From Streptomyces coryli (GTDB lineage: Bacteria > Actinomycetota > Actinomycetes > Streptomycetales > Streptomycetaceae), in contig NZ_JAAKZV010000031.1 in NCBI RefSeq assembly GCF_011044975.1, positions 1-48,965 of the forward strand: a DNA stretch of 48,965 nt, read 5' to 3'. Shown in pieces: positions 17,140 to 25,040 of this stretch; position 1 is the first letter of the stretch; each line of letters opens with the position of its first letter. A program made the translations under genes and the position numbers. Below the pieces are notes generated by a model. It did not search any database, was not told the DNA's origin, and worked only from the letters and a program-made list of their open reading frames with translations.

Positions 17140-17966
17140 TGCTCCGCCTCGACCTCGGCGTTCCAGTCCTTCTTCGACGCCTGCCAGCCGTCCTCGTTGT
17201 GGCCCAGGCGCCAGTAGCCGGAGATGGACAGCTGCTCGCGCGGGATCTCGTGGTCGACCCGCAGGTGGCGGCGGAGCTGCTTGACCATGCCCGCCTCGCC
17301 GTGCACGAAGGCGTGCACCCGGCCCTCGGGGAAGTCGAGGGTGCGGACGGCGTCGACCAGGGCGGCGCCGACCGGCATGCCGTTACGGAACAGCCAGGTG
17401 ATGTCCGCGCCGGCGGGCGCGGGCAGCGGCTGGCGCTCCTCGCGGTCGGCGACCTCGACGAAGCAGTGCACCTTGGCGCCGGCCGGCATGGCCTCCAGCG
17501 CGGCGGCGATCGCCGGGAGCGCGGACTCGTCGCCGGCGAGCAGATGCCAGTCGGCGTCGGGGTTCGGGGCGTACGCGCCGCCGGGGCCGAGGAAGAGCAC
17601 CTCGTCGCCGGGCACGGCCTTGTCGGCCCACGGGCCCGCCAGGCCCTCGTCGCCGTGGACGACGAAGTCGACGGTGAGCTCGAGGAGTTCGGGGTCCCAG
17701 CTGCGGACCGTGTACGTGCGGGTGACCGGCCACTCGGCGCGCGGGAACTCCTCGCGGATCTGCGCCATGTCGAACGGCTCCGGGTACGTGACGTCCGGGA
17801 GCGGGAAGACGATCTTGATGTAGTGGTCGGTGTACTCGCCGGCCCCGAAGCCGGCCAGCCCTTCCCCGCCGAGCACCAGCCGCACCATGTGCGGCGTGAG
17901 CCGCTCGGTGCGTACCACTCGGGCGCGGTTGACCTTGGGCTTCTTGCGGGCTGGACGGTCTGCCAC
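17121..17966 (-). CDS. Siderophore-interacting FAD protein (ferric-siderophore reductase, ViuB/SIP family)
   Basis: These enzymes reduce Fe(III)-siderophore complexes in the cytosol to release iron. The 281-residue protein has the FAD-binding motif RTYTVR at residues 83-88, the family's GPGGAYAPNPDADWHLLAGDE stretch (about 127-147, split between FAD and NAD(P)H domains) and the C-terminal GYWRLGHNED signature. The GTG start at 17966 follows GGGGAGG. An iron box lies 27 bp upstream, so the gene should be repressed by a DtxR/DmdR-type regulator when iron is plentiful. No siderophore uptake genes are adjacent. Confidence 0.93.
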   Translation of the reverse strand: MADRPARKKPKVNRARVVRTERLTPHMVRLVLGGEGLAGFGAGEYTDHYIKIVFPLPDVTYPEPFDMAQIREEFPRAEWPVTRTYTVRSWDPELLELTVDFVVHGDEGLAGPWADKAVPGDEVLFLGPGGAYAPNPDADWHLLAGDESALPAIAAALEAMPAGAKVHCFVEVADREERQPLPAPAGADITWLFRNGMPVGAALVDAVRTLDFPEGRVHAFVHGEAGMVKQLRRHLRVDHEIPREQLSISGYWRLGHNEDGWQASKKDWNAEVEAEQEGVAA

Positions 17967-17992
17967 CAGGGGCCTCCCCGACGCGATGTTAG

Positions 17993-18011
17993 TTAGGTGA
18001 CCCTAACCTAA
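17993..18011 (-). promoter_or_regulatory. Iron box (DtxR/DmdR operator)
   Basis: Read on the minus strand, the 19-bp site starts TTAGGTTAGGG and ends TCACCTAA. It is an almost perfect match to the actinobacterial iron-box palindrome and lies 27 bp before the GTG of the siderophore-interacting protein. It also sits just past the 3' end of the exonuclease gene. Confidence 0.9.
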
Positions 18012-18015
18012 CAGT

Positions 18016-18942
18016 TCAGGCCTGCAGAGTGGAGAGCACCCGGTCAAGAGAGCCGCCGAGACCCCATCGCTTTGCCAGCGCCTGGAGCCGCTCCGGGTCC
18101 TTCGGCGTGCGGGGGAGGGCCGGGTCGTACGGGGGGAGCGGGATGTCGGCGGCGACCTTGACCACTGTCGGGGCCACCGCGATGTAGGGGCGGGACTCGT
18201 CCAGCTTGCGGCGCTGGGACGGGGTGAGGCCCGACTTCGGGTCGTCGACCGCCGCCATGATCCCGGCCAGGTCGCCGTACGCGTCGAGCAGCCGCGCGGC
18301 CGTCTTCTCGCCGATGCCGGGGACGCCGGGCAGGCCGTCGCTGGGGTCGCCGCGCAGCAGGGCGAGGTCCACGTAGCCGGGGCCGTTGACGCCGTACTTC
18401 TCGTGCAGGGCCGCCTCGTCCATCACCGTCGCGTTGCCCACGCCCCGTACCGGATAGATGACGCGGATGCCGCGGGCGTCGTCGATCAGCTGGAAGAGGT
18501 CGCGGTCGCCGGTGACGATGTCGACCGGTCCGGTGGCCTTGGCGGTCAGCGTGCCGATGACGTCGTCCGCCTCGTAGTGCGGGACGCCGACGCGGGCGAT
18601 GCCGAGCGAGTCGAGGACCTCCTCGATCACCGGCACCTGCGGGGAGAGGGTGTCCGGCACCTCCTCGACGTCCGGGTCCTCCTCGCCCGGGTGCTCCTCG
18701 ACGACGCGGTGCGCCTTGTAGGAGGGGATGAGGTCCACCCGCCACTGCGGGCGCCAGTCGGCGTCCATGCAGGCGACGAGGTCGTCAGGGTGGTGGTCCG
18801 CCGTGAGCCGGGCGATGAAGTCGAGCAGGCCGCGGACGGCGTTCACCGGGGTGCCGTCGGGGGCCTTGATCGACTCGGGGACGCCGAAGTAGGCGCGGAA
18901 GTACAGGCTGGCGGTGTCGAGAAGCATCAGGCGTCGGGTCAC
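18016..18942 (-). CDS. 5'-3' exonuclease (flap-endonuclease/XPG-like, stand-alone)
   Basis: A 308-residue homologue of the 5'-nuclease domain of DNA polymerase I without any polymerase part. Metal-binding acidic residues appear in LLDTASLYFRAYF (N-terminus), ACMDADW, YEADDVIGTL and DIVTGDRDLFQL. The DNA-binding helix-hairpin-helix reads GLPGVPGIGEKTAARLL. It should remove RNA primers or 5' flaps alongside PolA. The start is GTG at 18942; no clear Shine-Dalgarno sequence precedes it. Its stop lies next to the iron box of the downstream gene. Confidence 0.92.
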   Translation of the reverse strand: MTRRLMLLDTASLYFRAYFGVPESIKAPDGTPVNAVRGLLDFIARLTADHHPDDLVACMDADWRPQWRVDLIPSYKAHRVVEEHPGEEDPDVEEVPDTLSPQVPVIEEVLDSLGIARVGVPHYEADDVIGTLTAKATGPVDIVTGDRDLFQLIDDARGIRVIYPVRGVGNATVMDEAALHEKYGVNGPGYVDLALLRGDPSDGLPGVPGIGEKTAARLLDAYGDLAGIMAAVDDPKSGLTPSQRRKLDESRPYIAVAPTVVKVAADIPLPPYDPALPRTPKDPERLQALAKRWGLGGSLDRVLSTLQA

Positions 18943-19286
18943 GCGACCGATGATGCCTTACGGCGTCGCGCCCTGCGGGGGTGTGACGCAGTTCGCTCGC
19001 GGCGGCGCGGTTCCGTGCGCGCGCTGTGAAGTCGATCACCGGCGCGAGGGGGTGTCCGTGGCCGCGCGCGGCTGTCGGTCCGTACCCGTGACGAGGTCGT
19101 CATACCCCTTCCCACCGGGGAGTTCGGCCTGCCGGGGGCAAGGCGGATGACCCGGATGAGGGTCGCGCCCGGCGGGGCCCGCGCCTCAGGGGCCCAGGGT
19201 TCAAAGGTGTAAAACTTGGTGCAGTTGCCAACGAAGGCGTTTGGCGACGGGTGCGGAAACCTCCCGGAGGGACGCGTGTGTTGAGC

Positions 19287-19300
19287 GTGACGCGCGTCAC
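19287..19300. promoter_or_regulatory. CRP-like palindrome upstream of betaine-type ABC operon
   Basis: A perfect 14-bp palindrome, GTGACGCGCGTCAC, of the form GTGA-N6-TCAC, the core of CRP/FNR-family operators. Its centre is about 28 bp upstream of the TAAGTC hexamer, near the position of a class II activator site. The regulator is not in the window. Confidence 0.5.
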
Positions 19301-19404
19301 CGATGTGTTTGAGACACATAAGTCTGGGCAGCGGCGCATCCGGAGTGGATCCGGCCTGCCTTAGGGCAGAACGGGGCAAAACGGGCAGAACCCGCACCAC
19401 TCTG

Positions 19405-19435
19405 CGACCCGCCGGCGGGGGAGGCGGGTCGTTTT
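19405..19435 (+). terminator. Leader terminator (attenuator candidate) before betaine-type ABC operon
   Basis: GACCCGCC (19406-19413) pairs with GGCGGGTC (19423-19430), plus one outer C-G pair, around a 9-nt loop; TTTT follows at 19432-19435. The T run exists only in the forward direction. No forward gene ends upstream within 2 kb, so the terminator lies in the 5' leader of the ABC operon and implies conditional readthrough. Confidence 0.7.
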
Positions 19436-19457
19436 ACGTACGACTCGTGAGGTGTAT

Positions 19458-20546
19458 GTGAGCAGGCTGCAAGCCGAGCACTTGTACAAGGTGTTCGGCA
19501 AACAAGCGGAACAGGCGGTGAGCCGGCTCGAATCCGGCGTCGACCGCGACGAACTGCGCAAGAACGGCACCACCGCCGCGGTCATCGACGCTTCCTTCGA
19601 GGTCGAGTCCGGCGAGATCTTTGTCGTCATGGGTCTGTCGGGCTCCGGCAAGTCCACCCTGCTGCGGCTGCTGAACGGGCTCCTCGAGCCCACGTCCGGC
19701 GCCGTGAAGTTCGACGGCGAGGATCTGACGAAGCTCAGCCCCGCCGCCCTCCGCGCGGTCCGCGCCAAGAAGATCTCCATGGTCTTCCAGCACTTCGCCC
19801 TCTTCCCGCACCGCAGCGTTCTGGAGAACGCCGGGTACGGGCTCGAGGTGCAGGGTGTCGAGAAGAAGGAGCGCGAGGAGCGCGCCACCGAGGCCCTGCA
19901 TCTCACCGGTCTCGAGGGCTGGGAGAAGTCCTGGCCCGACGAGCTGTCCGGCGGCATGCAGCAGCGCGTCGGCCTGGCCCGCGCGCTGGCCACCGACGCC
20001 GACCTGCTCCTGATGGACGAGTCCTTCTCCGCCCTGGACCCGCTGATCCGCCGCGATATGCAGGACCAGCTCCTTGAACTGCAGGAGAAGCTGAAGAAGA
20101 CCATCGTCTTCATCACCCACGACCTGAACGAGGCCATGCGCCTGGGCGACCGCATCGCGGTCATGCGCGACGGCGAGATAGTTCAGATAGGCACCCCCGA
20201 GGACATCCTCGTCCGCCCGGCGAACGACTACGTCCGCCGCTTCGTCGAGGACGTCGACCGCACCCGCGTGCTCACGGCCGGCTCGATCATGGAGCAGCCG
20301 CAGGACGGCGGGATCAAGGGCTTCACGGCCGCGGTCAGCGTCCCCGAGGACACCCCGGTCGCCGAGCTGTTCGCGCCCTTCGCGGGCGGCGACTCGGCCG
20401 TCGGCGTGACCGGCGACGACGGCGACCTGGTCGGCCGCGTCGAGCGGGACCGGCTGCTGTCCGTGCTGGGTGAGTCGGTCACCGGCGCCGAGGGCGACAC
20501 GGACGCCGACGAGGGTGAGAGCGAAAAGGTGACGGCCGGTGCCTAG
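19458..20546 (+). CDS. Glycine betaine/proline-type ABC transporter ATPase (ProV/OpuAA-like)
   Basis: ATPase of an osmoprotectant uptake system, 362 residues. Walker A is GLSGSGKST, the signature [16 protein letters not shown], and Walker [21 protein letters not shown], the last being characteristic of the ProV/OpuAA group. A C-terminal CBS-like region follows ([12 protein letters not shown] onward). The GTG at 19458 fits the GAGG box at 19449-19452; a GTG at 19452 in frame overlaps that box. The stop overlaps the permease start by 8 bp. Expression is probably controlled by the leader terminator and perhaps the CRP-like palindrome. Confidence 0.93.
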   Translation: MSRLQAEHLYKVFGKQAEQAVSRLESGVDRDELRKNGTTAAVIDASFEVESGEIFVVMGLSGSGKSTLLRLLNGLLEPTSGAVKFDGEDLTKLSPAALRAVRAKKISMVFQHFALFPHRSVLENAGYGLEVQGVEKKEREERATEALHLTGLEGWEKSWPDELSGGMQQRVGLARALATDADLLLMDESFSALDPLIRRDMQDQLLELQEKLKKTIVFITHDLNEAMRLGDRIAVMRDGEIVQIGTPEDILVRPANDYVRRFVEDVDRTRVLTAGSIMEQPQDGGIKGFTAAVSVPEDTPVAELFAPFAGGDSAVGVTGDDGDLVGRVERDRLLSVLGESVTGAEGDTDADEGESEKVTAGA

Positions 20547-23160
20547 GATCGACTTCGGGTCGAAGGTCGAGTCGTTCATCGACTGGCTGCAGACCCATCT
20601 GACGTGGCTGTTCGATGCGATCAGCACCGTACTGACCAACTGCTTCGACGGCGTCAACGCCGTTCTCAGCGGCCCCGAGCCGCTGCTCATGGGCGGCATC
20701 CTCGCCGTCATCGCGTTCTGGCTGCGCGGCCTGTTCCCGGCGATTCTCGCCATGATCGGCTTCATGGTCATCGACTCGGTCGAGCTGTGGGAACACGCGA
20801 TGATGACGCTGTCCCAGGTCCTCGTCTGCGCCGTGATCACGCTGATCATCGCGGTGCCGCTGGGCATCTGGGCCGCGCGCAGCAAGACGGTCTCCGCGGC
20901 CGTGCGCCCGGTGCTCGACTTCATGCAGACGATGCCGGCGATGATCTACCTGCTGCCGGGTGTCGTCTTCTTCGGCGTCGGCGTCACGCCGGGCTTGCTG
21001 GCCACCGTCATCTTCGCGATGCCGCCGGCCGTGCGCATGACCGAGCTGGGCATCCGGCAGGTCGACCCCGAGCTCGTGGAGGCCGCCGAGGCCTTCGGTA
21101 CGACGCCGGGCAACACCCTGCGCCGGGTCCAGCTGCCGCTCGCGCTGCCGACGATCATGGCCGGTGTCAACCAGGTCATCATGCTCGCCCTGTCCATGGT
21201 CGTCATCGCCGGTATGGCCGGTGGCGAGGGCCTCGGTGAGGACGTCTACAACGCGGTCACCCGCGTCGAGATCGGCGCCGGCTTCGAGGCGGGCCTCGGC
21301 GTCGTCATCCTGGCGATGTACCTGGACCGCATGACCGCCGCGCTGAACCAGCGCGTCTCCCCGCTCGGCCGCCGCGCCCTGGCCAAGGCCGCGGCCATGG
21401 CCAGCGGCTGGAAGCTGGTGCACTACCGTCCGGCCACCTCGGTCGCCGGCGTCGGCGTCATCGTCCTCGCGCTCGTCGCGGGCGGCATGAGCTTCGCCGG
21501 CTCCGACGACGACAGCCAGCAGGCCTCGGCGTCCACGAACGTCGGCAAGGGCAAAGAGATCAAGATGGGCTACATCCCGTGGGACGAGGGCATCGCCTCC
21601 TCGTACCTCTGGAAGGAAGCCCTGGAGCAGCGCGGCTACAAGGTCGACCTGCAGCAGCTCGACCCGGGCCCGATGTTCACCGCCCTCTCGAAGGGCGACC
21701 TGGACTTCCAGACCGACACCTGGCTGCCGACCACCCACGAGCAGTACTGGAAGAAGTACGGCAGCAAGCTCGAGGACCTCGGCGACTGGTACGGCCCCAC
21801 CTCGCTGGAGCTGTCCGTGCCCTCGTACATGAAGGGCATCAAGTCCCTCGAGGACCTGAAGAAGAACGAGGACAAGTTCGGCAAGAAGATCATTGGCATT
21901 GAGGCCTCGTCCGGCGAGATGGGCATCCTCAAGGACAAGATCGTCAAGGAGTACGGCCTCGAGGACTGGAAGATCGTCTCCTCGTCGACCGCGTCGATGC
22001 TCGCCGAGCTCGACCGTTCGTACAAGCAGGAGAAGCCGATCGTCACCACCCTGTGGTCGCCGCACTGGGCGTACAGCAAGTACGACCTGACCAAGCTCAA
22101 GGACCCGAAGGGTGCCTGGGGCAAGGGCGACAAGATCCACACGGTGGCCCGGAAGGGCTTCAGCCAGGACGACCCGACGGTCGCCAAGTGGCTGAAGGGC
22201 TTCAAGATGTCCGAGAAGGACCTCACCGACCTCGAGGGCATGATCACCGACGCCGGTAAGGGCAAGGAGCAGGACGCGGTCAAGGAGTGGCTGAAGAAGC
22301 ACCCCGGCTACGTCAACAAGATGGCTCCGGTCGCCGGCGGCGGTGGTGACACCGCCAAGGGCAAGGACGCCGGCAAGACCGTGAACCTCGGCTACTTCCC
22401 GTGGGACGAGGCCATCGCCTCGACCTACCTGTGGCAGAACATCCTCGAGGACCGCGGCTACAAGCCGAACGTCAAGCAGCTCGACCCGGGTCCGCTGTAC
22501 ACGGCGCTGTCGAAGGGCGACATGGATGTCCAGATGGACTCCTGGCTGCCGACGACGCATAAGCAGTACATGGACAAGTACGGCGACAAGCTGAGTGATA
22601 TCGGCAAGTGGTACGGCCCGACCTCGCTCGAGCTGTCCGTGCCGTCGTACATGAAGGACGTGAACTCCCTCGAGGACCTGAAGGACCACAAGGGCGAGTT
22701 CAAGGGCAAGATCATCGGCATTGAGGCCTCCGCCGGCATGATGGGGATCCTCAAGGACAAGGTGGTCAACGAGTACGGCCTGAAGGACTGGAAGGTCGTC
22801 TCGTCCTCCACCGCGTCGATGCTCTCCGAGCTCGACCGCTCCATCAAGAAGAAGGAGCCGGTCGTGGTCACCCTTTGGTCGCCGCACTGGGCCTACGCCC
22901 AGCACGACCTGAAGAAGCTCAAGGACCCGAAGGGCGCCTGGGGCAAGGGTGATGACATCCACATCACCGGCAAGAAGGACTTCAAGAAGGACTTCCCCGA
23001 GCTGAACGGCTGGCTGAAGAACTTCAAGATGTCCGAGAAGGACCTCGCCTCCCTGGAGGCCGAGATCCAGAAGGGCGGCCAGGGCAAGGAGAAGGAGTCC
23101 GCCCGCAAGTGGATGGACGCCCACCCCGGCATCGTGGACAAGCTGGCTCCGGTCGGCTGA
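20539..23160 (+). CDS. Glycine betaine-type ABC permease fused to two tandem substrate-binding domains
   Basis: The 873-residue protein combines three modules. Residues about 50-290 form an OpuAB/ProW-like permease with an EAA loop ([20 protein letters not shown], 181-200). A further helix (about 301-320) anchors the rest outside the membrane. Two OpuAC-type binding domains follow, at about 338-595 and 612-873, each with the ligand-pocket tryptophan in a PWDE motif and further conserved [23 protein letters not shown]-like and SPHWAY segments. Fused binding domains are known in OpuA-type systems; two copies should give four receptors per dimeric transporter. Start is GTG 20539, inside the end of the ATPase gene. 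Confidence 0.92.
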   Translation: MPRIDFGSKVESFIDWLQTHLTWLFDAISTVLTNCFDGVNAVLSGPEPLLMGGILAVIAFWLRGLFPAILAMIGFMVIDSVELWEHAMMTLSQVLVCAVITLIIAVPLGIWAARSKTVSAAVRPVLDFMQTMPAMIYLLPGVVFFGVGVTPGLLATVIFAMPPAVRMTELGIRQVDPELVEAAEAFGTTPGNTLRRVQLPLALPTIMAGVNQVIMLALSMVVIAGMAGGEGLGEDVYNAVTRVEIGAGFEAGLGVVILAMYLDRMTAALNQRVSPLGRRALAKAAAMASGWKLVHYRPATSVAGVGVIVLALVAGGMSFAGSDDDSQQASASTNVGKGKEIKMGYIPWDEGIASSYLWKEALEQRGYKVDLQQLDPGPMFTALSKGDLDFQTDTWLPTTHEQYWKKYGSKLEDLGDWYGPTSLELSVPSYMKGIKSLEDLKKNEDKFGKKIIGIEASSGEMGILKDKIVKEYGLEDWKIVSSSTASMLAELDRSYKQEKPIVTTLWSPHWAYSKYDLTKLKDPKGAWGKGDKIHTVARKGFSQDDPTVAKWLKGFKMSEKDLTDLEGMITDAGKGKEQDAVKEWLKKHPGYVNKMAPVAGGGGDTAKGKDAGKTVNLGYFPWDEAIASTYLWQNILEDRGYKPNVKQLDPGPLYTALSKGDMDVQMDSWLPTTHKQYMDKYGDKLSDIGKWYGPTSLELSVPSYMKDVNSLEDLKDHKGEFKGKIIGIEASAGMMGILKDKVVNEYGLKDWKVVSSSTASMLSELDRSIKKKEPVVVTLWSPHWAYAQHDLKKLKDPKGAWGKGDDIHITGKKDFKKDFPELNGWLKNFKMSEKDLASLEAEIQKGGQGKEKESARKWMDAHPGIVDKLAPVG
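21553..23157 (+). repeat. Tandem duplication encoding the two binding domains (period about 822 bp)
   Basis: The two halves are recognisably the same at nucleotide level. For example, TGGTACGGCCC begins at 21787 and again at 22609, and an AAGGACCCGAAGGG block recurs near 22100 and 22921. Long blocks differ only at third positions. The units are about 21553-22330 and 22375-23157. Confidence 0.85.
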
Positions 23161-23201
23161 CGCCACTTGCCCGCGGCTGCTGACGCCGCATCTCACCGAG
23201 G

Positions 23202-23246
23202 GGCCCCGCCCCGGTCGTCATCGCGACGGCCGGGGCGGGGCCTTCG
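23202..23246 (+). terminator. Strong terminator ending the betaine-type ABC operon
   Basis: An 18-bp GC-rich stem starts GGCCCCGCCCCGG at 23202 and closes with CCGGGGCGGGGCC ending at 23242. The loop is about 5 nt and TTCGG follows. It separates the transporter from the Y RNA promoter region. Confidence 0.85.
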
Positions 23247-23258
23247 GCGTTTATTCGG

Positions 23259-23287
23259 ATGACACCGACTCCCGGCGCTCGTACGGT
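23259..23287 (+). promoter_or_regulatory. Candidate promoter of the Y RNA-rsr unit
   Basis: ATGACA (23259-23264) matches the -35 consensus at five of six positions and is 17 bp from TACGGT (23282-23287). Predicted initiation near 23294 lies a few bases before the closing stem of the structured RNA. Confidence 0.6.
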
Positions 23288-23302
23288 ATTTACCGGAGAG
23301 AG

Positions 23303-23450
23303 CGGAGCGCCCGGTGCGCAGGCTGCGGTTACTTCTCTGGATCCAAAGGTTGCGGGTTCGAGTCCCGTCGTCACCTCTGGGGTGGCGTAGCTCAAATCGG
23401 ATAGAGCATTGGAATGAATCCGCCGCCGAATTCTGAACTCGGGCGCTCCG
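23303..23450 (+). ncRNA. yrlA: Bacterial Y RNA (YrlA-like) with circularly permuted tRNA-like module
   Basis: A 12-bp closing stem joins 23303-23314 to 23439-23450. Inside lies a complete tRNA core in permuted order. CCAA (23343-23346) is followed by variable loop AGGTT, T arm GCGGG-TTCGAGT-CCCGT (23352-23368), acceptor strand CGTCACC (23369-23375), a TCTGG loop in place of the CCA end, and acceptor strand GGTGGCG (23381-23387, seven pairs). Then come TA (positions 8-9), D arm GCTC/GAGC with A14, G18G19 and A21 in its loop (23390-23407), A26, and TTGG (23409-23412), which pairs with CCAA. A further GGAT/ATCC helix (23339-23342, 23418-23421) has a 5-nt bulge and leads to an irregular helix, the presumed Ro60 site. 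YrlA RNAs of other bacteria have this architecture and bind Ro60. The 3' end and any processing are inferred. Confidence 0.87.
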
Positions 23451-23468
23451 GAAAATGACGGGGGAATC

Positions 23469-25019
23469 ATGGGCAAGTTCACGTACGAGGGCGGCGCGGC
23501 CTATACCCGTGACAGCAAGTCCGATCTCGTGCTGCTCGCCGTCGTCAACATGGTCGGCGAGGGCACCTTTTACGAGAAGGCCGCCGACCGCGACGACCGG
23601 TTCCGCGATCTGGTGCGTACCGTCGCCGTGGCCGACGGCGCGTGGACCGCGGGCTTCGTGGCCTGGCTGCGCGGCGAGGCCAACATGCGGTCGGCCTCGC
23701 TGGTCGCCGCCGCCGAGGCGGTCGCGGCCCGGCTGGCCGAGGGGCTGCACGGCGGTAACCGCGCCATCGTCGCCGCCGCGTGCCGGCGCGCCGACGAGCC
23801 GGGCGAGTTCCTCGCGTACTGGATGGGTGCGTACGGCCGCACGCTGCCGAAGCCGGTCAAGCGTGGCCTCGCCGACGCCGTCCGCCGCCTCTACACCGAG
23901 CGTGCGCTGCTGAAGTACGACACCGGCGGCGCCCGGGACTTCCGCTTCGCGGACGTGCTGGAGCTGGTGCACGCGGCGCCCGACGCGGGCAAGCCGTGGC
24001 AGGGTCCGCTGTTCCAGCACGCGCTCGACCGGCGGCACGGCCGCCGCGAGGGCGCGGTGCCGGAGGCGCTGCGGACCGTACGGGCGCGGGGCGAGCTGAT
24101 GGCGCTGCCCGAGGCCGGGCGGCGGGAGCTGCTCGCCGCGCCGGACGCGCCCGCGCGGCTGCGTGCGGCCGGCATGACCTGGGAGGCGCTGGCCGGCTGG
24201 CTGCAGGGGCCGATGGACGCGGAGGCATGGGAGGCCGTGCTGCCGTCGATGGGGTACATGGCGAAGCTCCGTAACCTGCGGAACTTCGACGAGGCCGGGC
24301 TGAGCGACGAGGCCGCCGCGCAGGTGGCCGAGCAGCTCGCCGACCCCGCGGAGGTCGCGGCGTCGCGGCAGTTCCCGTACCGCTTCCTGTCGGCGTACCG
24401 GGCCGCCCCTTCGCTGCGCTGGGGCCACGCGCTGGACAAGGCGCTGACCGCGGCCACGGGCAACGTGCCGGTGCTGCCGGGGCGTTCGCTGGTGCTCGTG
24501 GACACCTCGGCGTCGATGGGCGGCCGGCTCTCGCGGCGGTCGGAGGTCCGGCACGTGGACGTCGGCGCGCTCTTCGGGGCGGCGCTGGCGCACCGGGGCT
24601 GCGATGTCGACCTGGTCGGCTTCGCGAACGGGCACTTCCGGCACGGACTGACGCCGGGGGGTTCCGTGCTGCGGGACATCGAGGCGTTCTGCGCGCGGAT
24701 CGGCGAGGTCGGGCACGGCACGGAGACGGTGGCGGCGCTGCGCGCGACGTATCGCGGGCACGACCGGGTCGTGATCGTCTCGGATATGCAGGCGTTCGCG
24801 TACCCCGGCTACGGGCTCGGGAATGTGTCGGTGTCGGACGCGATCCCGGCGCAGGTGCCGATGTTCGGGGTCAACACCACCGGCTACGCCACCGTGTCGA
24901 TCGACGCCACCCGGCGGAACCGGTACGAGATCGGCGGCTTCAGCGACAAGCTGTTCAGCATGGTCGGGCTGCTCAGCGACGATCGCGTGGCCGCTTGGCC
25001 GTGGGAGACCGCGGCCTGA
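23469..25019 (+). CDS. rsr: TROVE-domain Ro60 orthologue Rsr (Y RNA-binding protein)
   Basis: Ro60 proteins form a ring of helical repeats that binds the ends of misfolded RNAs and, on its outer surface, Y RNAs; bacterial Rsr works with exonucleases such as PNPase. The 516-residue product has the TROVE HEAT-like region (about 1-335) and a C-terminal von Willebrand A domain (about 338-516). The MIDAS motif DTSAS lies at 345-349, with a conserved Thr in GHGTET and Asp in IVSDMQAF. GGGGG at 23460-23464 is the ribosome binding site for ATG 23469. The gene follows the Y RNA by 18 bp, so one transcript could give both. No rtcA/rtcB genes are adjacent. Confidence 0.93.
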   Translation: MGKFTYEGGAAYTRDSKSDLVLLAVVNMVGEGTFYEKAADRDDRFRDLVRTVAVADGAWTAGFVAWLRGEANMRSASLVAAAEAVAARLAEGLHGGNRAIVAAACRRADEPGEFLAYWMGAYGRTLPKPVKRGLADAVRRLYTERALLKYDTGGARDFRFADVLELVHAAPDAGKPWQGPLFQHALDRRHGRREGAVPEALRTVRARGELMALPEAGRRELLAAPDAPARLRAAGMTWEALAGWLQGPMDAEAWEAVLPSMGYMAKLRNLRNFDEAGLSDEAAAQVAEQLADPAEVAASRQFPYRFLSAYRAAPSLRWGHALDKALTAATGNVPVLPGRSLVLVDTSASMGGRLSRRSEVRHVDVGALFGAALAHRGCDVDLVGFANGHFRHGLTPGGSVLRDIEAFCARIGEVGHGTETVAALRATYRGHDRVVIVSDMQAFAYPGYGLGNVSVSDAIPAQVPMFGVNTTGYATVSIDATRRNRYEIGGFSDKLFSMVGLLSDDRVAAWPWETAA

Positions 25020-25028
25020 CTGGGGGCG

Positions 25029-25034
25029 TACGGT
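25029..25034 (+). promoter_or_regulatory. Leaderless-type -10 box
   Basis: TACGGT ends six bases before the GTG start at 25041, in the nine-base space after the rsr stop. No Shine-Dalgarno sequence is seen, which suggests a leaderless transcript independent of rsr. Confidence 0.45.
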
Positions 25035-25040
25035 GCCGGG

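Larger units (their letters stand above)
18943..19457. other. 515-bp gene-free region: leader of the betaine-type ABC operon
   Basis: No convincing coding sequence is present; short open frames on the minus strand have no domain or codon pattern. The right half carries a CRP-like palindrome (19287-19300), a small ATGTGT/ACACAT hairpin (19303-19319), a -10-like TAAGTC (19319-19324) and a T-tailed terminator 23 bp before the ABC start codon. The sequence around 19201-19260 is less GC-rich than its surroundings. The left half (18943-19190) shows nothing I can identify. Confidence 0.6.

Noticed and set aside
18939-19400. A 153-residue minus-strand frame in the region before the betaine-type ABC operon
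   Set aside because: It has no recognisable domain, unusual amino acid composition and no ribosome binding site, and it covers the CRP-like palindrome and leader hairpins.
19190-19435. A c-di-AMP (ydaO) riboswitch in the osmoprotectant transporter leader
   Set aside because: The terminator and context suit a riboswitch, but I could not find the conserved ydaO sequence blocks, so only an unspecified attenuator is claimed.
23339-23421. An ordinary tRNA gene, because of the T arm with TTCGAGT and the D arm
   Set aside because: The arms are in the wrong order for a normal tRNA, the acceptor strands are joined by a 5-nt loop, and there is no anticodon loop. The linkage to a Ro60 gene fits a Y RNA. 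A functional permuted tRNA is unlikely because no anticodon can be placed.
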